A DNA stretch of 42,500 bases from Proteobacteria bacterium CG1_02_64_396 (GTDB taxonomy: Bacteria > Pseudomonadota > MNWR01 > CG1-02-64-396). The first letter of the stretch is position 1, and every line of letters begins with the position of its first letter. This document shows, in pieces, positions 22,695 through 32,361 of the stretch. The notes under the pieces are model-generated. The model saw only the letters and a list, made by a program, of their open reading frames with translations. It did not search any database and was not told the DNA's origin. The translations under genes and the position numbers were made by a program. The stretch covers positions 1-42,500 of the forward strand of contig MNWR01000008.1 in assembly GCA_001872725.1 (NCBI GenBank), written 5' to 3'.

Positions 22695-24130
22695 TCGCTT
22701 GGCGCGATTTGGCCGATATTCCGGTGGCGCTGGATTGGCGCCGTCCCCCTGCCACCGAGGCGGTGGGGCTGATCGCCCTGGATTCGCGCGAGGTGGTGGC
22801 GGGTCGGGGTTTGGTCATCCGCAGCCGCGACCCTGAGCAGGCCAGTGGTTATGCCCAGGCCGCCGCCGACAGGGGGGCCGCCTGGATCATCGCTGCTCCA
22901 GGAGTGCTCGTCCCCGAAACCCTGCCCGGCTCTGTGGCGCTGGCCGAGTGCGACGATCCGGCCCGGTGGGCCGGTTGGGCGGCGCAGCGGCTCGCAGGTA
23001 ATCCCGCCAAGCGGCTGCACCTGGTCGGGGTGACCGGGACCAACGGCAAAAGCACGGTGGTGCATTTGATTGAGCAGGTGGCCCGTCATTTGGGGCGCAG
23101 TTGGGGGCGGATCGGCACCACCGGCCACTTCATTGCCGGACACGACCTGCCGACCCGCCACACCACCCCCGACGCGGTGGCGTTGGCGGGGCTGTTGGGG
23201 CAGGCGGTGCAAGGGGGGGACGAGGGGGTGGCGATGGAGGTTTCCTCCCACGCCCTAATGCAGGGGCGGGTCGCGGGTCTGGAATTCGCGGTGGCGGTGT
23301 GGACCAGCTTTTCGCGCGATCACCTCGACTACCACGGCGACATGGAGGCGTACCGGGATGCCAAGGCGCGGCTGCTGGCCCAGAGTCGTTACCGGATTCT
23401 GAGCCGTGGTACCTGGAGCGACGACCTGCCGGGGGAGGCCCGTTACGGGCAGGACGATCTTGAAGATCTGCGCCAGGAGCGCAGTGGGATGCACTTCACC
23501 GCCAGGGGCCCGTGGGGCGCGGTGGCGGTGCAAACCTCGCTGATCGGGCAATACAACGCCATGAATTTGCTGGCGGTGTTGCATGTGGCCCATGCCCTGG
23601 GCTGGCCGTTGGATCGGGTGGTCGCGGCCTTAAGCAAGGCGACCGGGGCGCCGGGGCGCATGGAGCGGGTGGGCGGGGCGGGACCGTTGGTTCTGGTCGA
23701 TTACGCCCACACCCCCGACGGTCTTGAGGCGGCGCTCGGGGCGGTGATGCAGCTGCCCCACAGCCGGGTGACGGTGCTTTTTGGCGCCGGTGGGGACCGG
23801 GATGCGGGCAAGCGCCCCTTGATGGGGCAGGCGGCCAGCCGAGCCGGGAGGATCGTTCTGACCGACGACAACCCACGCGGCGAGGATCCGGCGGCGATCC
23901 GGGGGCAGATTCGGGCCGGAATCGTAGCCGGGGTTGAGGTGATCGAGATCGACGACCGGGGCACCGCCATCGAGGTCGCCATCGCCCGAGCCGCCGACGA
24001 CGAGATTGTTTTGATCGCCGGCAAGGGGCACGAGACGACCCAGACGGTGGGGGGGCGGGTGCTCCCCTTCGACGACCGGCAGGTGGCGGCTCAAGCGCTA
24101 CTCCATCGTGCCGGGAAAACCCCTTCATGA
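22691..24130 (+). CDS. murE: UDP-MurNAc-tripeptide synthetase MurE (meso-DAP type)
   Basis: The 479-residue Mur ligase adds the third stem-peptide residue to UDP-MurNAc-L-Ala-D-Glu. The ATP loop GVTGTNGKST is at about residues 113-122, the substrate loop TTPDAVAL with MEVSSHAL follows, and LVDYAHTPDGLEAAL is the C-terminal domain signature. DDNPRGEDP near residue 395 carries the DNPR motif typical of enzymes that use meso-diaminopimelate rather than lysine. ATGA overlaps with ftsI before and murF after. Confidence 0.97.
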   Translation: MIAWRDLADIPVALDWRRPPATEAVGLIALDSREVVAGRGLVIRSRDPEQASGYAQAAADRGAAWIIAAPGVLVPETLPGSVALAECDDPARWAGWAAQRLAGNPAKRLHLVGVTGTNGKSTVVHLIEQVARHLGRSWGRIGTTGHFIAGHDLPTRHTTPDAVALAGLLGQAVQGGDEGVAMEVSSHALMQGRVAGLEFAVAVWTSFSRDHLDYHGDMEAYRDAKARLLAQSRYRILSRGTWSDDLPGEARYGQDDLEDLRQERSGMHFTARGPWGAVAVQTSLIGQYNAMNLLAVLHVAHALGWPLDRVVAALSKATGAPGRMERVGGAGPLVLVDYAHTPDGLEAALGAVMQLPHSRVTVLFGAGGDRDAGKRPLMGQAASRAGRIVLTDDNPRGEDPAAIRGQIRAGIVAGVEVIEIDDRGTAIEVAIARAADDEIVLIAGKGHETTQTVGGRVLPFDDRQVAAQALLHRAGKTPS

Positions 24131-25518
24131 GTTCGGGCAATCGGTTGCTGGAGCGGTCGCTGAAAACACTCGGAGTGGCGTTCGCCCCCCCCTTGGGGCA
24201 AACGCCGACCGGGCTGGGGATCGACAGCCGCACCATCGGTCCGAACGAGATTTTTCTGGCCTACCGGGGCGAGCACTTCGACGGCCACGACTTCGTGGCC
24301 CAGGTTGGCCAGCGCGGGGTGGCGGGGGCGGTGGTACGCAGCGATTGGGATGGCCCGAGCCATCTGCCGCTGGCCCGGGCCGACGATCCCAACGCCCTGC
24401 TTGGCCGCTGGGGCGCCGCCCAGCGGCGGATTTGGGGGGGTAAGGTGGTCGGGGTGACCGGCTCCAGCGGCAAGACGACGGTGAAGGATCTGCTGGCGGC
24501 GGGGTTGGCTGATGGCTCGGGTGACACCGTACTGGCGACCCGAGGCAACCTCAACAACCTGATCGGGGTGCCGCTGACCCTGCTGCGTTTGGGTGAAGAA
24601 CACCGGCTGGCAGTGGTGGAGATGGGGATGAACGCCCGGGGCGAAATCGCCCAACTCAGCCGTTGGGCCGCCCCCGATGTGGGGGCGATCGTCAACGTCG
24701 GTGCCGCCCACTCAGGCATGCTCGGCGGTCTCGATGGGGTGCGGCGGGCCAAGCTTGAGATCGCCTCGGGGATCGCCCCCGGCGGGGTGCTGGTGCTGCC
24801 CGAGGGGCTGAACGGCGCCCCGCTTCGCCCCGATCTGAAGGTGTTGCGCTTTGGCGAGGGGGAGGGCTGCGACGTGCAGGTCGTGGCGCGGCGCCCCAGC
24901 GGGACGGGGCAGCACCTTCGCTTGAGGGCAGAGGGGCAAACGGTTGAGGTTGATCTGCCACTGCCTGGCCCCCATCAAGGGGGGAACGTGGCGGCGGCGC
25001 TGGCGGTGGGGCTGGGGTTGGGGCTCGACCTTCAGAGGATGGCCAGGCGATTCGAGGCGATGACCCCTCCCGTGGGGCGGATGAACCGGGCGGGAGACTT
25101 CGGCGCGGTGACCCTTTGGGACGACACCTACAACGCCAACCCCGACTCGGTGCTGGCCGCCTGGCGTGCCATTGAGGAGCAAGCGGCTTTAGGTGGCGGC
25201 GAGCCGGTGCTGGTGCTCGGTACCCTCAAAGAGGTCGATCCCGCCGATCCTGCCTGGGGGCGACTGACCGGAGCGCTGGTCTCGGGCAGGGGCCGGTTGG
25301 TGGTGGTGGGGGACGAAGCGCTGGCCTGCCGTTTTCAAGGGATGGGGTCTCGCTGCCAATCCTTCGCAACCCAGGAGCAGGCGCTGGTGGCGCTGGCCGA
25401 TTGGTGGCCCGAAGCGGGGGCGGTGGTATTGAAAGGCAGTCGGGCCGCCCGGATGGAGCGGCTTTTGGGGGGGGTGCAGGAGCGAATGAATCGGATTGAG
25501 ATGCGGGGCAAAGCATGA
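24127..25518 (+). CDS. murF: UDP-MurNAc-tripeptide:D-Ala-D-Ala ligase MurF
   Basis: The 463-residue Mur ligase adds the D-Ala-D-Ala dipeptide (made by Ddl) to the UDP-MurNAc-tripeptide. The N-terminal domain has GIDSRTIGPNEIFLAYRGEHFDGHDF, the ATP loop is VTGSSGKTTVKDLL (about residues 109-122), and RGNLNNLIGVPLTLL, VVEMGMNARGEI and DDTYNANPDSVLAA are all diagnostic of MurF. Overlaps murE and mraY by ATGA. Confidence 0.97.
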   Translation: MSSGNRLLERSLKTLGVAFAPPLGQTPTGLGIDSRTIGPNEIFLAYRGEHFDGHDFVAQVGQRGVAGAVVRSDWDGPSHLPLARADDPNALLGRWGAAQRRIWGGKVVGVTGSSGKTTVKDLLAAGLADGSGDTVLATRGNLNNLIGVPLTLLRLGEEHRLAVVEMGMNARGEIAQLSRWAAPDVGAIVNVGAAHSGMLGGLDGVRRAKLEIASGIAPGGVLVLPEGLNGAPLRPDLKVLRFGEGEGCDVQVVARRPSGTGQHLRLRAEGQTVEVDLPLPGPHQGGNVAAALAVGLGLGLDLQRMARRFEAMTPPVGRMNRAGDFGAVTLWDDTYNANPDSVLAAWRAIEEQAALGGGEPVLVLGTLKEVDPADPAWGRLTGALVSGRGRLVVVGDEALACRFQGMGSRCQSFATQEQALVALADWWPEAGAVVLKGSRAARMERLLGGVQERMNRIEMRGKA

Positions 25519-26603
25519 TTTACCACTTGGCGATGGCGTTTCAGGACCAAATCAGCGGCCTGAATCTGTTCCGGTACATCACATTCCGGGCAATCGGGGC
25601 GTTGCTTACCGGTCTGGTCATCGCCTTAGCGTTGGGCCCCGCGACGATCCGGCGGCTGGCGCTGTGGCAAGGCAAGGGGCAGCCGATCCGCACCGACGGT
25701 CCCCCCGCCCATCTATTAAAATCGGGAACCCCCACCATGGGGGGGCTGTTGATTTTGCTGGCGATGGTCATGGCCTCTTTGCTTTGGGCTGAGTGGACCA
25801 ACCCCCTGGTCTGGGTGGTTTTGTTGACCACCGCCGGATTTGCCGCCATCGGCTACTGGGACGACTACCTCAAGCTGATCCGCCGCGATCCCAACGGCAT
25901 GCCGTCCCGCTACAAGTTTTTGTTACAGCTCATCGTCGCCTTGATCGCGGCGATGGCGCTCAGCGCCCTGGGGATGGCCGACCGGGCGGGGGGCGATCTG
26001 GTGATCCCCTTCCTCAAGACGGTCCATTGGGATTTGGGCGCCTGGTGGATCCCCTTCGTGGTGCTCGTGGTGGTCGGCACCGCCAACGCGGTCAATCTGA
26101 CCGACGGCCAAGACGGATTGGCGATTGGCCCCGCCATGGTGGCGGCGGTGGTGCTGGCCGCCATCGTCTACCTGTCGGGTCACGCCAAATTCAGTGAGTA
26201 CCTGTTGCTCCCCTACGTGCCGGGAGCGGGGGAGATCGCGGTGATCCTCTCCTCGTTGACCGGGGCGGGACTCGGTTTTCTCTGGTTCAACGCCTATCCG
26301 GCCCAGGTCTTCATGGGTGACATCGGGGCGCTGGCCATCGGAGGGCTGCTGGCGGTGGCGGCGGTGGTGGTGGGGCAAGAGCTGCTGCTGCTGCTGCTCG
26401 GGGGGATTTTCGTGGTCGAGGCGCTCTCGGTCATGGTCCAGGTCGCCTCGTTCAAACTGCGGGGCAAACGGGTGCTGCGCATGGCTCCGATCCACCACCA
26501 TTTCGAACTCAAGGGGTGGGCCGAACCGAAGATCACGGTGCGGTTTTGGATTATTTCGATCGTGTTGGGGCTGCTGGCCCTGGCGACGTTGAAGGTGCGC
26601 TGA
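25515..26603 (+). CDS. mraY: Phospho-MurNAc-pentapeptide transferase MraY
   Basis: The 362-residue polytopic membrane enzyme transfers phospho-MurNAc-pentapeptide to undecaprenyl phosphate, forming lipid I. The conserved cytoplasmic motifs are present: GTPTMGGLLIL, GYWDDYLKL (catalytic Asp pair), NAVNLTDGQDGLA, NAYPAQVFMGDIGALAIGG and the histidine motif MAPIHHHFELKGWAEPK. About ten transmembrane segments are visible. Stop and murD start share TGATG. Confidence 0.98.
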   Translation: MIYHLAMAFQDQISGLNLFRYITFRAIGALLTGLVIALALGPATIRRLALWQGKGQPIRTDGPPAHLLKSGTPTMGGLLILLAMVMASLLWAEWTNPLVWVVLLTTAGFAAIGYWDDYLKLIRRDPNGMPSRYKFLLQLIVALIAAMALSALGMADRAGGDLVIPFLKTVHWDLGAWWIPFVVLVVVGTANAVNLTDGQDGLAIGPAMVAAVVLAAIVYLSGHAKFSEYLLLPYVPGAGEIAVILSSLTGAGLGFLWFNAYPAQVFMGDIGALAIGGLLAVAAVVVGQELLLLLLGGIFVVEALSVMVQVASFKLRGKRVLRMAPIHHHFELKGWAEPKITVRFWIISIVLGLLALATLKVR

Positions 26604-27892
26604 TGCGTGTCGATTGCTGGATCCTGGGGGTGGGAATTTCGGGGGCCGGTTTGGCCCGCGCCTTGAGCGGTCGCGGTCTGACCCTGGCGCTGAGCGACGA
26701 CAAGATGGATCCCGCCACCCTGCAAACCCTAGCTGCTGAACTCGGGGCGCAGGTGTGGCCGGTCGATCCGGCCCTGGTGGCGCAGGCGGCGGCGATCACC
26801 CCCGCCCCCGGCATCCGGCCCGAGCACCCGGTACGGGCGGCGGCGCAGGGGGCGGGCAAGGTGGTGGGCGATGTGGAATGGCTGGCCCGGCTGCGCCCCG
26901 AACGGCTGCTGTGCGCCATTACCGGCACCAACGGCAAGTCGACGATCACCGCCCTGATCGCCCATCTGCTCGGGGTGGCTCCCAGCGGCAACATCGGTCG
27001 GGCGGCGGGGGAGGCGATTGCCGAGGTCGATACCGGCCCGCTGGTGGTCGAGGTTTCGAGTTTTCAGGCCGAGTTGGTCGCGACGGTGAAACCCAAGGTG
27101 GGGATCTACGCCAACCTGGCCCCCGATCATTTCGACCGCTATCCCGATTTGGCCGCCTACCACGCTGCCAAGGGGCGTTTGTTCGAGCGCATGGGATTGG
27201 GCGACACCCTGATCGTCGGGGCGGGGATTCCGACCGATTGGCTGGAGGATCGCCGTCGCGCCGGGGTTGAGGTGGTCGAGGTTGCCGAAAGCGACGATCC
27301 CCTGCTCGGCAGCGGCTTTGAAAATTTGCCGCTCCAACTGATCGGACGCCCCAACCGCTGGAACGTCGCGGTTGCGATTTTGGCGGCGCGGCAGCTCGGG
27401 CTCGACGAGGGGGTGCTCACTCGGCGGTTGTTGAGCTTCGAGCCGCTGCCCCACCGCATGGTGCCGGTGGCCCAAACCGGTTCGCGGCTGTGTGTCGACG
27501 ATTCGAAGGCGACCAACGTGCACGCCGCCGCCGCCGCCTTACGCGGTTGGGCGCGGGGCGCTGGGGCGCTGTGGTGGATCGTCGGGGGGCTGGCCAAGGA
27601 GTACGACTTTTTAGAACTGGCCGCCGCCGCTCAGGGTTTAGAGATCCATCCCCTCTACTTCGGCAAGGATGGCCCCCGCATCGCAGCCCAGCTTCAGCCG
27701 CTGTTGGGGGGTGAGGTGGTCGCCGACATGGCGGCAGCGTTGGATCGGGTCTCAGGGGAGGGGGCGGTGCTGCTCTCGCCGGCCTGCGCCAGCTTCGATC
27801 TCTACACCTCGTTCGGGCAGCGGGGCGATCACTTCGCCGATCTGTGTCGGCAGCGGTTCGGGGCGCCGACGGCGCATCGGGTCGGCGCGTGA
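26603..27892 (+). CDS. murD: UDP-MurNAc-L-alanine:D-glutamate ligase MurD
   Basis: The 429-residue Mur ligase adds D-Glu to UDP-MurNAc-L-Ala. A short Rossmann-like N-terminal domain (WILGVGISGAGLARAL) is followed by the ATP loop ITGTNGKSTITALIAHLL (about residues 104-121), VEVSSFQAELV, LAPDHFDRYPD, and in the C-terminal domain DDSKATNVHAA and LLSPACASFD, all typical of MurD. Starts inside TGATG at the mraY stop; ends with GTGA overlapping ftsW. Confidence 0.96.
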   Translation: MRVDCWILGVGISGAGLARALSGRGLTLALSDDKMDPATLQTLAAELGAQVWPVDPALVAQAAAITPAPGIRPEHPVRAAAQGAGKVVGDVEWLARLRPERLLCAITGTNGKSTITALIAHLLGVAPSGNIGRAAGEAIAEVDTGPLVVEVSSFQAELVATVKPKVGIYANLAPDHFDRYPDLAAYHAAKGRLFERMGLGDTLIVGAGIPTDWLEDRRRAGVEVVEVAESDDPLLGSGFENLPLQLIGRPNRWNVAVAILAARQLGLDEGVLTRRLLSFEPLPHRMVPVAQTGSRLCVDDSKATNVHAAAAALRGWARGAGALWWIVGGLAKEYDFLELAAAAQGLEIHPLYFGKDGPRIAAQLQPLLGGEVVADMAAALDRVSGEGAVLLSPACASFDLYTSFGQRGDHFADLCRQRFGAPTAHRVGA

Positions 27893-29055
27893 GCGTCGCC
27901 CTTCACGGCCACGGCTCCAGTCAGCGCCGACCGCTCCAGGTTTTTGTCGATCCCTGGATGCTCGGGATTGTACTGGCGTTGATTTCGGTGGGGGTGGTGT
28001 TCGTCTTTTCGGCCTCGGTCTGGTGGGCCCAGGCCGACCGGGGCGATCCCTACTTCTACCTGCGCCGCGAGGTGCTCTACGTCCTGATCGGCCTGACCTT
28101 CATGACCCTGGGGTGGGCGGTCGACTACCGGCGGCTGGCGGTGTACCGCAAGTGGATTTTTGGTTTGGCGGTCTTCGGGATGATGGCCACCTTCATGCCG
28201 GGGCTGCGGGTCGAACTCAACAACGCCAACCGCTGGATCGACATCGGCATGGTGACGGTTCAACCCATCGAGTTCGCCAAGATTGCGGTGATCGTCTACA
28301 TGGCCAGCTTCTTCGTGCGACGCCAAGACCGCATTCAGGAGTTCTGGCGGGGGCTCTTCCCCCCCTTGGTGGTCATGGGGTTCATGGTCGCCATCGCCAT
28401 GCGTCAGCCCGATTTTGGCGGGGCGATGATTATGGTGGCGGTCACCGCGCTGCTCTTTGTGATTGCGGGCGCCTCGCTGGTGCAGATGTTCGCCCTGCTG
28501 GCGATTGCCACCTCGTTTGCGACGGTAGCGGTCGGTTGGGCCGGGTATCGACAGGATCGGCTGACCGCGTTTCTCAACCCTGAGGCCGATCCACTGGGCA
28601 GCGGCTACCAGTTGCTGCAATCGCTCTACGCGTTCGGCCACGGGGGCTTAAGCGGGGTGGGGCTGGGGGAGTCGGTGCAGAAGGCCTTCTATCTGCCCGA
28701 ATCGTTCAGCGATTTCATCCTGGCGATTGTGGGTGAAGAACTCGGGTTGATCGGCACCCTGGTGCTGCTGGGGCTGCTGGCGCTGTTTTTCGTGCGGGGG
28801 ATGGTGATCGCCCGTTACGCCCGTGATGAGTTCGGCTACCTGCTCGCCTCGGGATTAACCCTGCTCATCACCGTCGAGGGGGCGATCAACGCCGCCGTGG
28901 TGATGGGGGCGCTGCCGACCAAGGGGCTGACTTTCCCCTTTGTTTCGTATGGCGGCAGCTCCTTGATGATGAGCTGCTTCTTGGTCGGGGTGCTGCTCAA
29001 CATCTACCGGCAAGGGGAGCTGGCCCGGCGCAACCGGGCGGTCGCCGGGGCATGA
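27889..29055 (+). CDS. ftsW: SEDS peptidoglycan glycosyltransferase FtsW
   Basis: The 388-residue protein has about ten transmembrane helices and polymerises lipid II at the septum with FtsI. Signatures: WIDIGMVTVQPIEFAKIAVI, RQPDFGGAMIM, GSGYQLLQSLYAFGHGGLSG, and the C-terminal LPTKGLTFPFVSYGGSSLM. The GTG at 27889 overlapping the murD stop is chosen; a start 15 codons earlier would lie inside murD. Ends with ATGA into murG. Confidence 0.97.
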   Translation: MSVALHGHGSSQRRPLQVFVDPWMLGIVLALISVGVVFVFSASVWWAQADRGDPYFYLRREVLYVLIGLTFMTLGWAVDYRRLAVYRKWIFGLAVFGMMATFMPGLRVELNNANRWIDIGMVTVQPIEFAKIAVIVYMASFFVRRQDRIQEFWRGLFPPLVVMGFMVAIAMRQPDFGGAMIMVAVTALLFVIAGASLVQMFALLAIATSFATVAVGWAGYRQDRLTAFLNPEADPLGSGYQLLQSLYAFGHGGLSGVGLGESVQKAFYLPESFSDFILAIVGEELGLIGTLVLLGLLALFFVRGMVIARYARDEFGYLLASGLTLLITVEGAINAAVVMGALPTKGLTFPFVSYGGSSLMMSCFLVGVLLNIYRQGELARRNRAVAGA

Positions 29056-30134
29056 AAGCGCCGAATCTGGTCATTGCGGGGGGGGGGACCGGCGGTCATG
29101 TCTTCCCCGCCCTGGCGGCGGCCAACGCCTGGATGGCCCGTCACCCCGGCGCCAAGGTGCTCTTCATCGGCGGCGAGCGGGGGCTTGAGAACAAGCTGGT
29201 TCCCGAGGCGGGGTTCGAGCTGATCGCCCTGCCGGTGGCGGCCTGGGTCGGCAAGCGCTGGGGCCATCGCCTCAAGGTCTTGATCGACCTGCCGGTGGCG
29301 CTATGGCGGGCCTACCGGGCGATCCGCCGGGTTGATCCGGTGGCGGTGCTGGCAGTCGGGGGATACGCGGCTCTGGCCGGTGGGGTGGCGGCAAGGGTGG
29401 CGCGGGTGCCGCTCTTGGTCCACGAGCAAAACGGCCGGGTAGGACGCACCAACCGGATTTTGGGGCGGCTCGCCGCCCGGCGGATGACCGGCTTTCCCGA
29501 GGCGGGATGGGGCGTCCCGACGGTGATGGTGGGCAACCCGGTGCGCACGGCGTTGTTCCAGGGCGACGGCCCCCGCGACTGTTTGGCGGTCTTGGGGGGG
29601 AGCCAAGGGGCGCGCAGTCTCAACCGGGGGATTCCGGCGGCGCTGGCCTGGTGGAAGCGCCAGGGGGGGCAGATTCCCCCGGTGCTGCACCAAAGCGGGG
29701 TTAGCGAGGCCGACGAGGTTCGGGGTGCCTACGCGCAAGCGGGGATCGAGGCGCAGGTGCTCCCCTTTGTGGCCGATATGGGCGGTTTTTATGGTCGGGC
29801 GGGGCTCTTGGTGGCGCGCTCCGGGGCGATGACGGTGGCCGAGATCGCCGCCACTGCCACCCCGGCGGTGCTGGTGCCGCTCCCCTGGGCCGCCGATGAC
29901 CACCAGAGCGCCAACGCCGCCGCATTGGCCGATCTGGGGGGGGCGAAGGTTGCCAAGGAACCGCTGGAGGCAGAAACGCTGGGGCGCTTGCTGGCCGAAC
30001 TTTGGGGTGACGAGACGACGCGGCAACACATGGCAGTCCAAGCCCGCACCATGGCCCGACCCGACGCAGCCGCAAGAATCGTGAACGAGATCGAGCAGAT
30101 CGCAGGCATCGAGACCCAACAGGGGCATTCGTGA
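29052..30134 (+). CDS. murG: Lipid II synthase MurG
   Basis: The 360-residue GT-B glycosyltransferase adds GlcNAc from UDP-GlcNAc to lipid I on the cytoplasmic face. The first glycine loop is IAGGGTGGHVFPALAAANAW (about residues 8-27), the second is LGGSQGARSLNRGIP, HEQNGRVGRTNRIL lies at the acceptor side, and VLVPLPWAADDHQSANAAAL is the UDP-GlcNAc signature. The first loop is encoded by ten consecutive G (29078-29087). Overlaps ftsW (ATGA) and murC (GTGA). Confidence 0.97.
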   Translation: MKAPNLVIAGGGTGGHVFPALAAANAWMARHPGAKVLFIGGERGLENKLVPEAGFELIALPVAAWVGKRWGHRLKVLIDLPVALWRAYRAIRRVDPVAVLAVGGYAALAGGVAARVARVPLLVHEQNGRVGRTNRILGRLAARRMTGFPEAGWGVPTVMVGNPVRTALFQGDGPRDCLAVLGGSQGARSLNRGIPAALAWWKRQGGQIPPVLHQSGVSEADEVRGAYAQAGIEAQVLPFVADMGGFYGRAGLLVARSGAMTVAEIAATATPAVLVPLPWAADDHQSANAAALADLGGAKVAKEPLEAETLGRLLAELWGDETTRQHMAVQARTMARPDAAARIVNEIEQIAGIETQQGHS

Positions 30135-31501
30135 ACAACGCAACCAACCTCGACATCGCCGACATGCACCTGCACATCGTGGGGATCGGCGGCATCGGTA
30201 TGAGCGGCATCGCCAAGGTGCTGTTGACCCAGGGGTTCACGGTCAGCGGTTCCGATCTGCGCCGCTCCGAGCCGGTCGAGGCGTTGGAGCGGGCCGGGGC
30301 GCGGGTGTTTATCGGCCACGCCGCCGAGAACATCGAGGGGGCGACTGCGGTGGTGATCTCCTCGGCGGTGAAAGCCGACAACCCCGAGGTGGTCGAGGCC
30401 CGCCGCCGTCGCATCCCGGTGGTGCCGCGCGCCGAGATGCTGGCCGAGTTGATGCGCTTCAAAGCGGGGATCGCGGTGGCCGGCACCCATGGCAAGACCA
30501 CCACCACCTCGCTGGTGGGCTGGCTGCTGGCGCAAGCGGGGCTCGATCCGACCCTCATCATCGGCGGCAAGGTCAACGCCTTCGGCACCAACGCGGTGCT
30601 CGGTCGGGGCAAATACCTGGTCGCCGAGGCCGACGAGTCGGACGGCACCTTCCTCCACCTGACCCCAACAGTGGCGGTGGTGACCAACATCGACCCGGAG
30701 CATTTAGATCACTACGGCACCTTCGAGGCGTTGCAAGAGGCGTTTCATCGCTTCGTGCAGTCGGTCCCGTTTTATGGCCGCGCCGTGGTCTGCGTCGACC
30801 ATCCGGTGGTGCAGCAGCTGCTGCCCGATTTGACCCGTCCGGTGACCACCTACGGATTTTCGGCCGCCGCCCAGATGCGGGCCAAGGCGCTGGGCAGCGG
30901 CCGTTTTCAGGTCACCGCCTTCGGGCAGGACTGGGGCATCTTCGAGCTGCCGTTGCCGGGCAAGCACAACGTTCTCAACGCCCTGGCGGCGTTGGGGGTG
31001 GGGCACTTTCTCAAGCTCGACGTCGAGACGATGCGGGCCGCGCTGGCCAGCTTCGGCGGGGTAGGGCGGCGCTTCGAGCCGGTGGGGGAGCGGGACGGGG
31101 TGACGGTGATCGACGACTACGGCCACCACCCCAAAGAGGTGGAGGCGGCGCTGGAGGCGGGGCGCGAACGTTTCGGCGACCGACGCCTGGTGGTCTGTTT
31201 TCAGCCCCACCGCTACAGCCGCACCCATGATTTGTTCGAGGATTTTTGCCGCGCCTTTAACCACGCCGACTGTTTGCTGGTGATGCCGATCTACGCGGCC
31301 GGGGAGTCCCCCATTGAGGGGATCGACAGCCAGGCGCTGGTTGAGGGGATTCGGGCCCACGGCCACCCCTGCGTCGAGCTGGCGCCGGAGGATCCCCAAG
31401 GGCTGCTCGACGCCACCCTGAAATCGGGGGATGTGCTCATCACTTTAGGGGCGGGCAGTGTGACGCAAGTCGGCAGGCGTTGGGTGGGGGGGCACGCATG
31501 A
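30131..31501 (+). CDS. murC: UDP-MurNAc:L-alanine ligase MurC
   Basis: The 456-residue Mur ligase attaches L-Ala, the first stem residue, to UDP-MurNAc. N-terminal HIVGIGGIGMSGIAKVLLTQ is typical of MurC/Mpl, the ATP loop is GTHGKTTTTSLVG (about residues 117-129), then EADESDGTFL, NIDPEHLDHYGTF and the C-terminal DDYGHHPKEVEAAL with FQPHRYSRT. The start is GTG (GTGA overlap with murG), the end is ATGA with murB. Confidence 0.98.
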   Translation: MNNATNLDIADMHLHIVGIGGIGMSGIAKVLLTQGFTVSGSDLRRSEPVEALERAGARVFIGHAAENIEGATAVVISSAVKADNPEVVEARRRRIPVVPRAEMLAELMRFKAGIAVAGTHGKTTTTSLVGWLLAQAGLDPTLIIGGKVNAFGTNAVLGRGKYLVAEADESDGTFLHLTPTVAVVTNIDPEHLDHYGTFEALQEAFHRFVQSVPFYGRAVVCVDHPVVQQLLPDLTRPVTTYGFSAAAQMRAKALGSGRFQVTAFGQDWGIFELPLPGKHNVLNALAALGVGHFLKLDVETMRAALASFGGVGRRFEPVGERDGVTVIDDYGHHPKEVEAALEAGRERFGDRRLVVCFQPHRYSRTHDLFEDFCRAFNHADCLLVMPIYAAGESPIEGIDSQALVEGIRAHGHPCVELAPEDPQGLLDATLKSGDVLITLGAGSVTQVGRRWVGGHA

Positions 31502-32361
31502 TCGCGCGCCCCAACGAACCGATGGCGCTGCACACCACCTGGCACCTGGGGGGGGCCGCCGATTGGTTCTTGCAACCCGAGACCGTTGGGCAGTGGTTCG
31601 ACTGGTGTCGGGATCACCCGGTGGAGGGTCCGCTGCTGGTGATCGGGCGGGGAAGCAACATCTTGGTGCGGGACGGCGGGGTGGCCGGAACGGTCCTTTC
31701 GACCAAGCAGTGGAAGGGGCTGACGGTTCAGGCCGACGGTCGGGTGCGTGCCGAGGCGGGGGTGGCGGTTGCCTCCTTAAGCCGTGCCGCGCTCGACAAG
31801 GGGCTGACCGGCATCGAGTTTCTGGTCGGCATCCCCGGTTCGGTCGGGGGGGCAATCCGAATGAACGCAGGTGCCCACGGCGGCGAAATCGGCCCCCTGG
31901 TCACCGAGGTGGTGACCTGCGACCGCCACGGCAAGCGCAAGGTGTGGCGGGGCGATGAGATTCAGTGGCGCTATCGCCATTCCTCGATTCCCGAAGATCA
32001 GATCGTGGTTGAGGTGGCGCTGGAGCTACGCCCCGGCGAGGGGGGGGCGATCCGCAGCAAAATGGCGGCGATCATCGAGCGGCGCAACGCCACCCAGCCG
32101 TTGCATCGCCTCAACGCAGGTTCGGTGTTTCGCAATCCCGACGGCGATTATGCCGCCCGGTTGATCGAGGCGGCGGGACTCAAGGGGGCCAAGGTCGGAG
32201 GGGCGCAGGTCGATCCGATGCACGCCAATTTTATTACCCACGAGGGCGACGCCAGCGCCGCCGACGTGGAGCGGTTGATCGCCATGGTGCAAGAACAGGT
32301 TCATGCGAGGTTCGGTGTGACGTTGGTGCGTGAGGTGCAAATCGTGGGGAGGCCGGCATGA
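31498..32361 (+). CDS. murB: UDP-N-acetylenolpyruvoylglucosamine reductase MurB
   Basis: The 287-residue flavoprotein reduces enolpyruvyl-UDP-GlcNAc to UDP-MurNAc with NADPH. The FAD domain shows LVIGRGSNILVRDGG and GIPGSVGGAIRMNAGAHGGE; YRHSSIP and NAGSVFRNPDGDYAARLIE (with the catalytic serine) follow, and ANFITHEGDASAADV closes the C-terminal domain. This is the shorter, second MurB type rather than the E. coli type. Its place between murC and ddl is usual outside the enterics. Start ATG 31498 overlaps the murC stop. Confidence 0.97.
   Translation: MIARPNEPMALHTTWHLGGAADWFLQPETVGQWFDWCRDHPVEGPLLVIGRGSNILVRDGGVAGTVLSTKQWKGLTVQADGRVRAEAGVAVASLSRAALDKGLTGIEFLVGIPGSVGGAIRMNAGAHGGEIGPLVTEVVTCDRHGKRKVWRGDEIQWRYRHSSIPEDQIVVEVALELRPGEGGAIRSKMAAIIERRNATQPLHRLNAGSVFRNPDGDYAARLIEAAGLKGAKVGGAQVDPMHANFITHEGDASAADVERLIAMVQEQVHARFGVTLVREVQIVGRPA

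Noticed and set aside
29078-29087. G10 tract in murG as a frameshift or programmed slippage site
   Set aside because: The frame is intact on both sides and the tract encodes the expected glycine loop; no alternative product is implied by the sequence.
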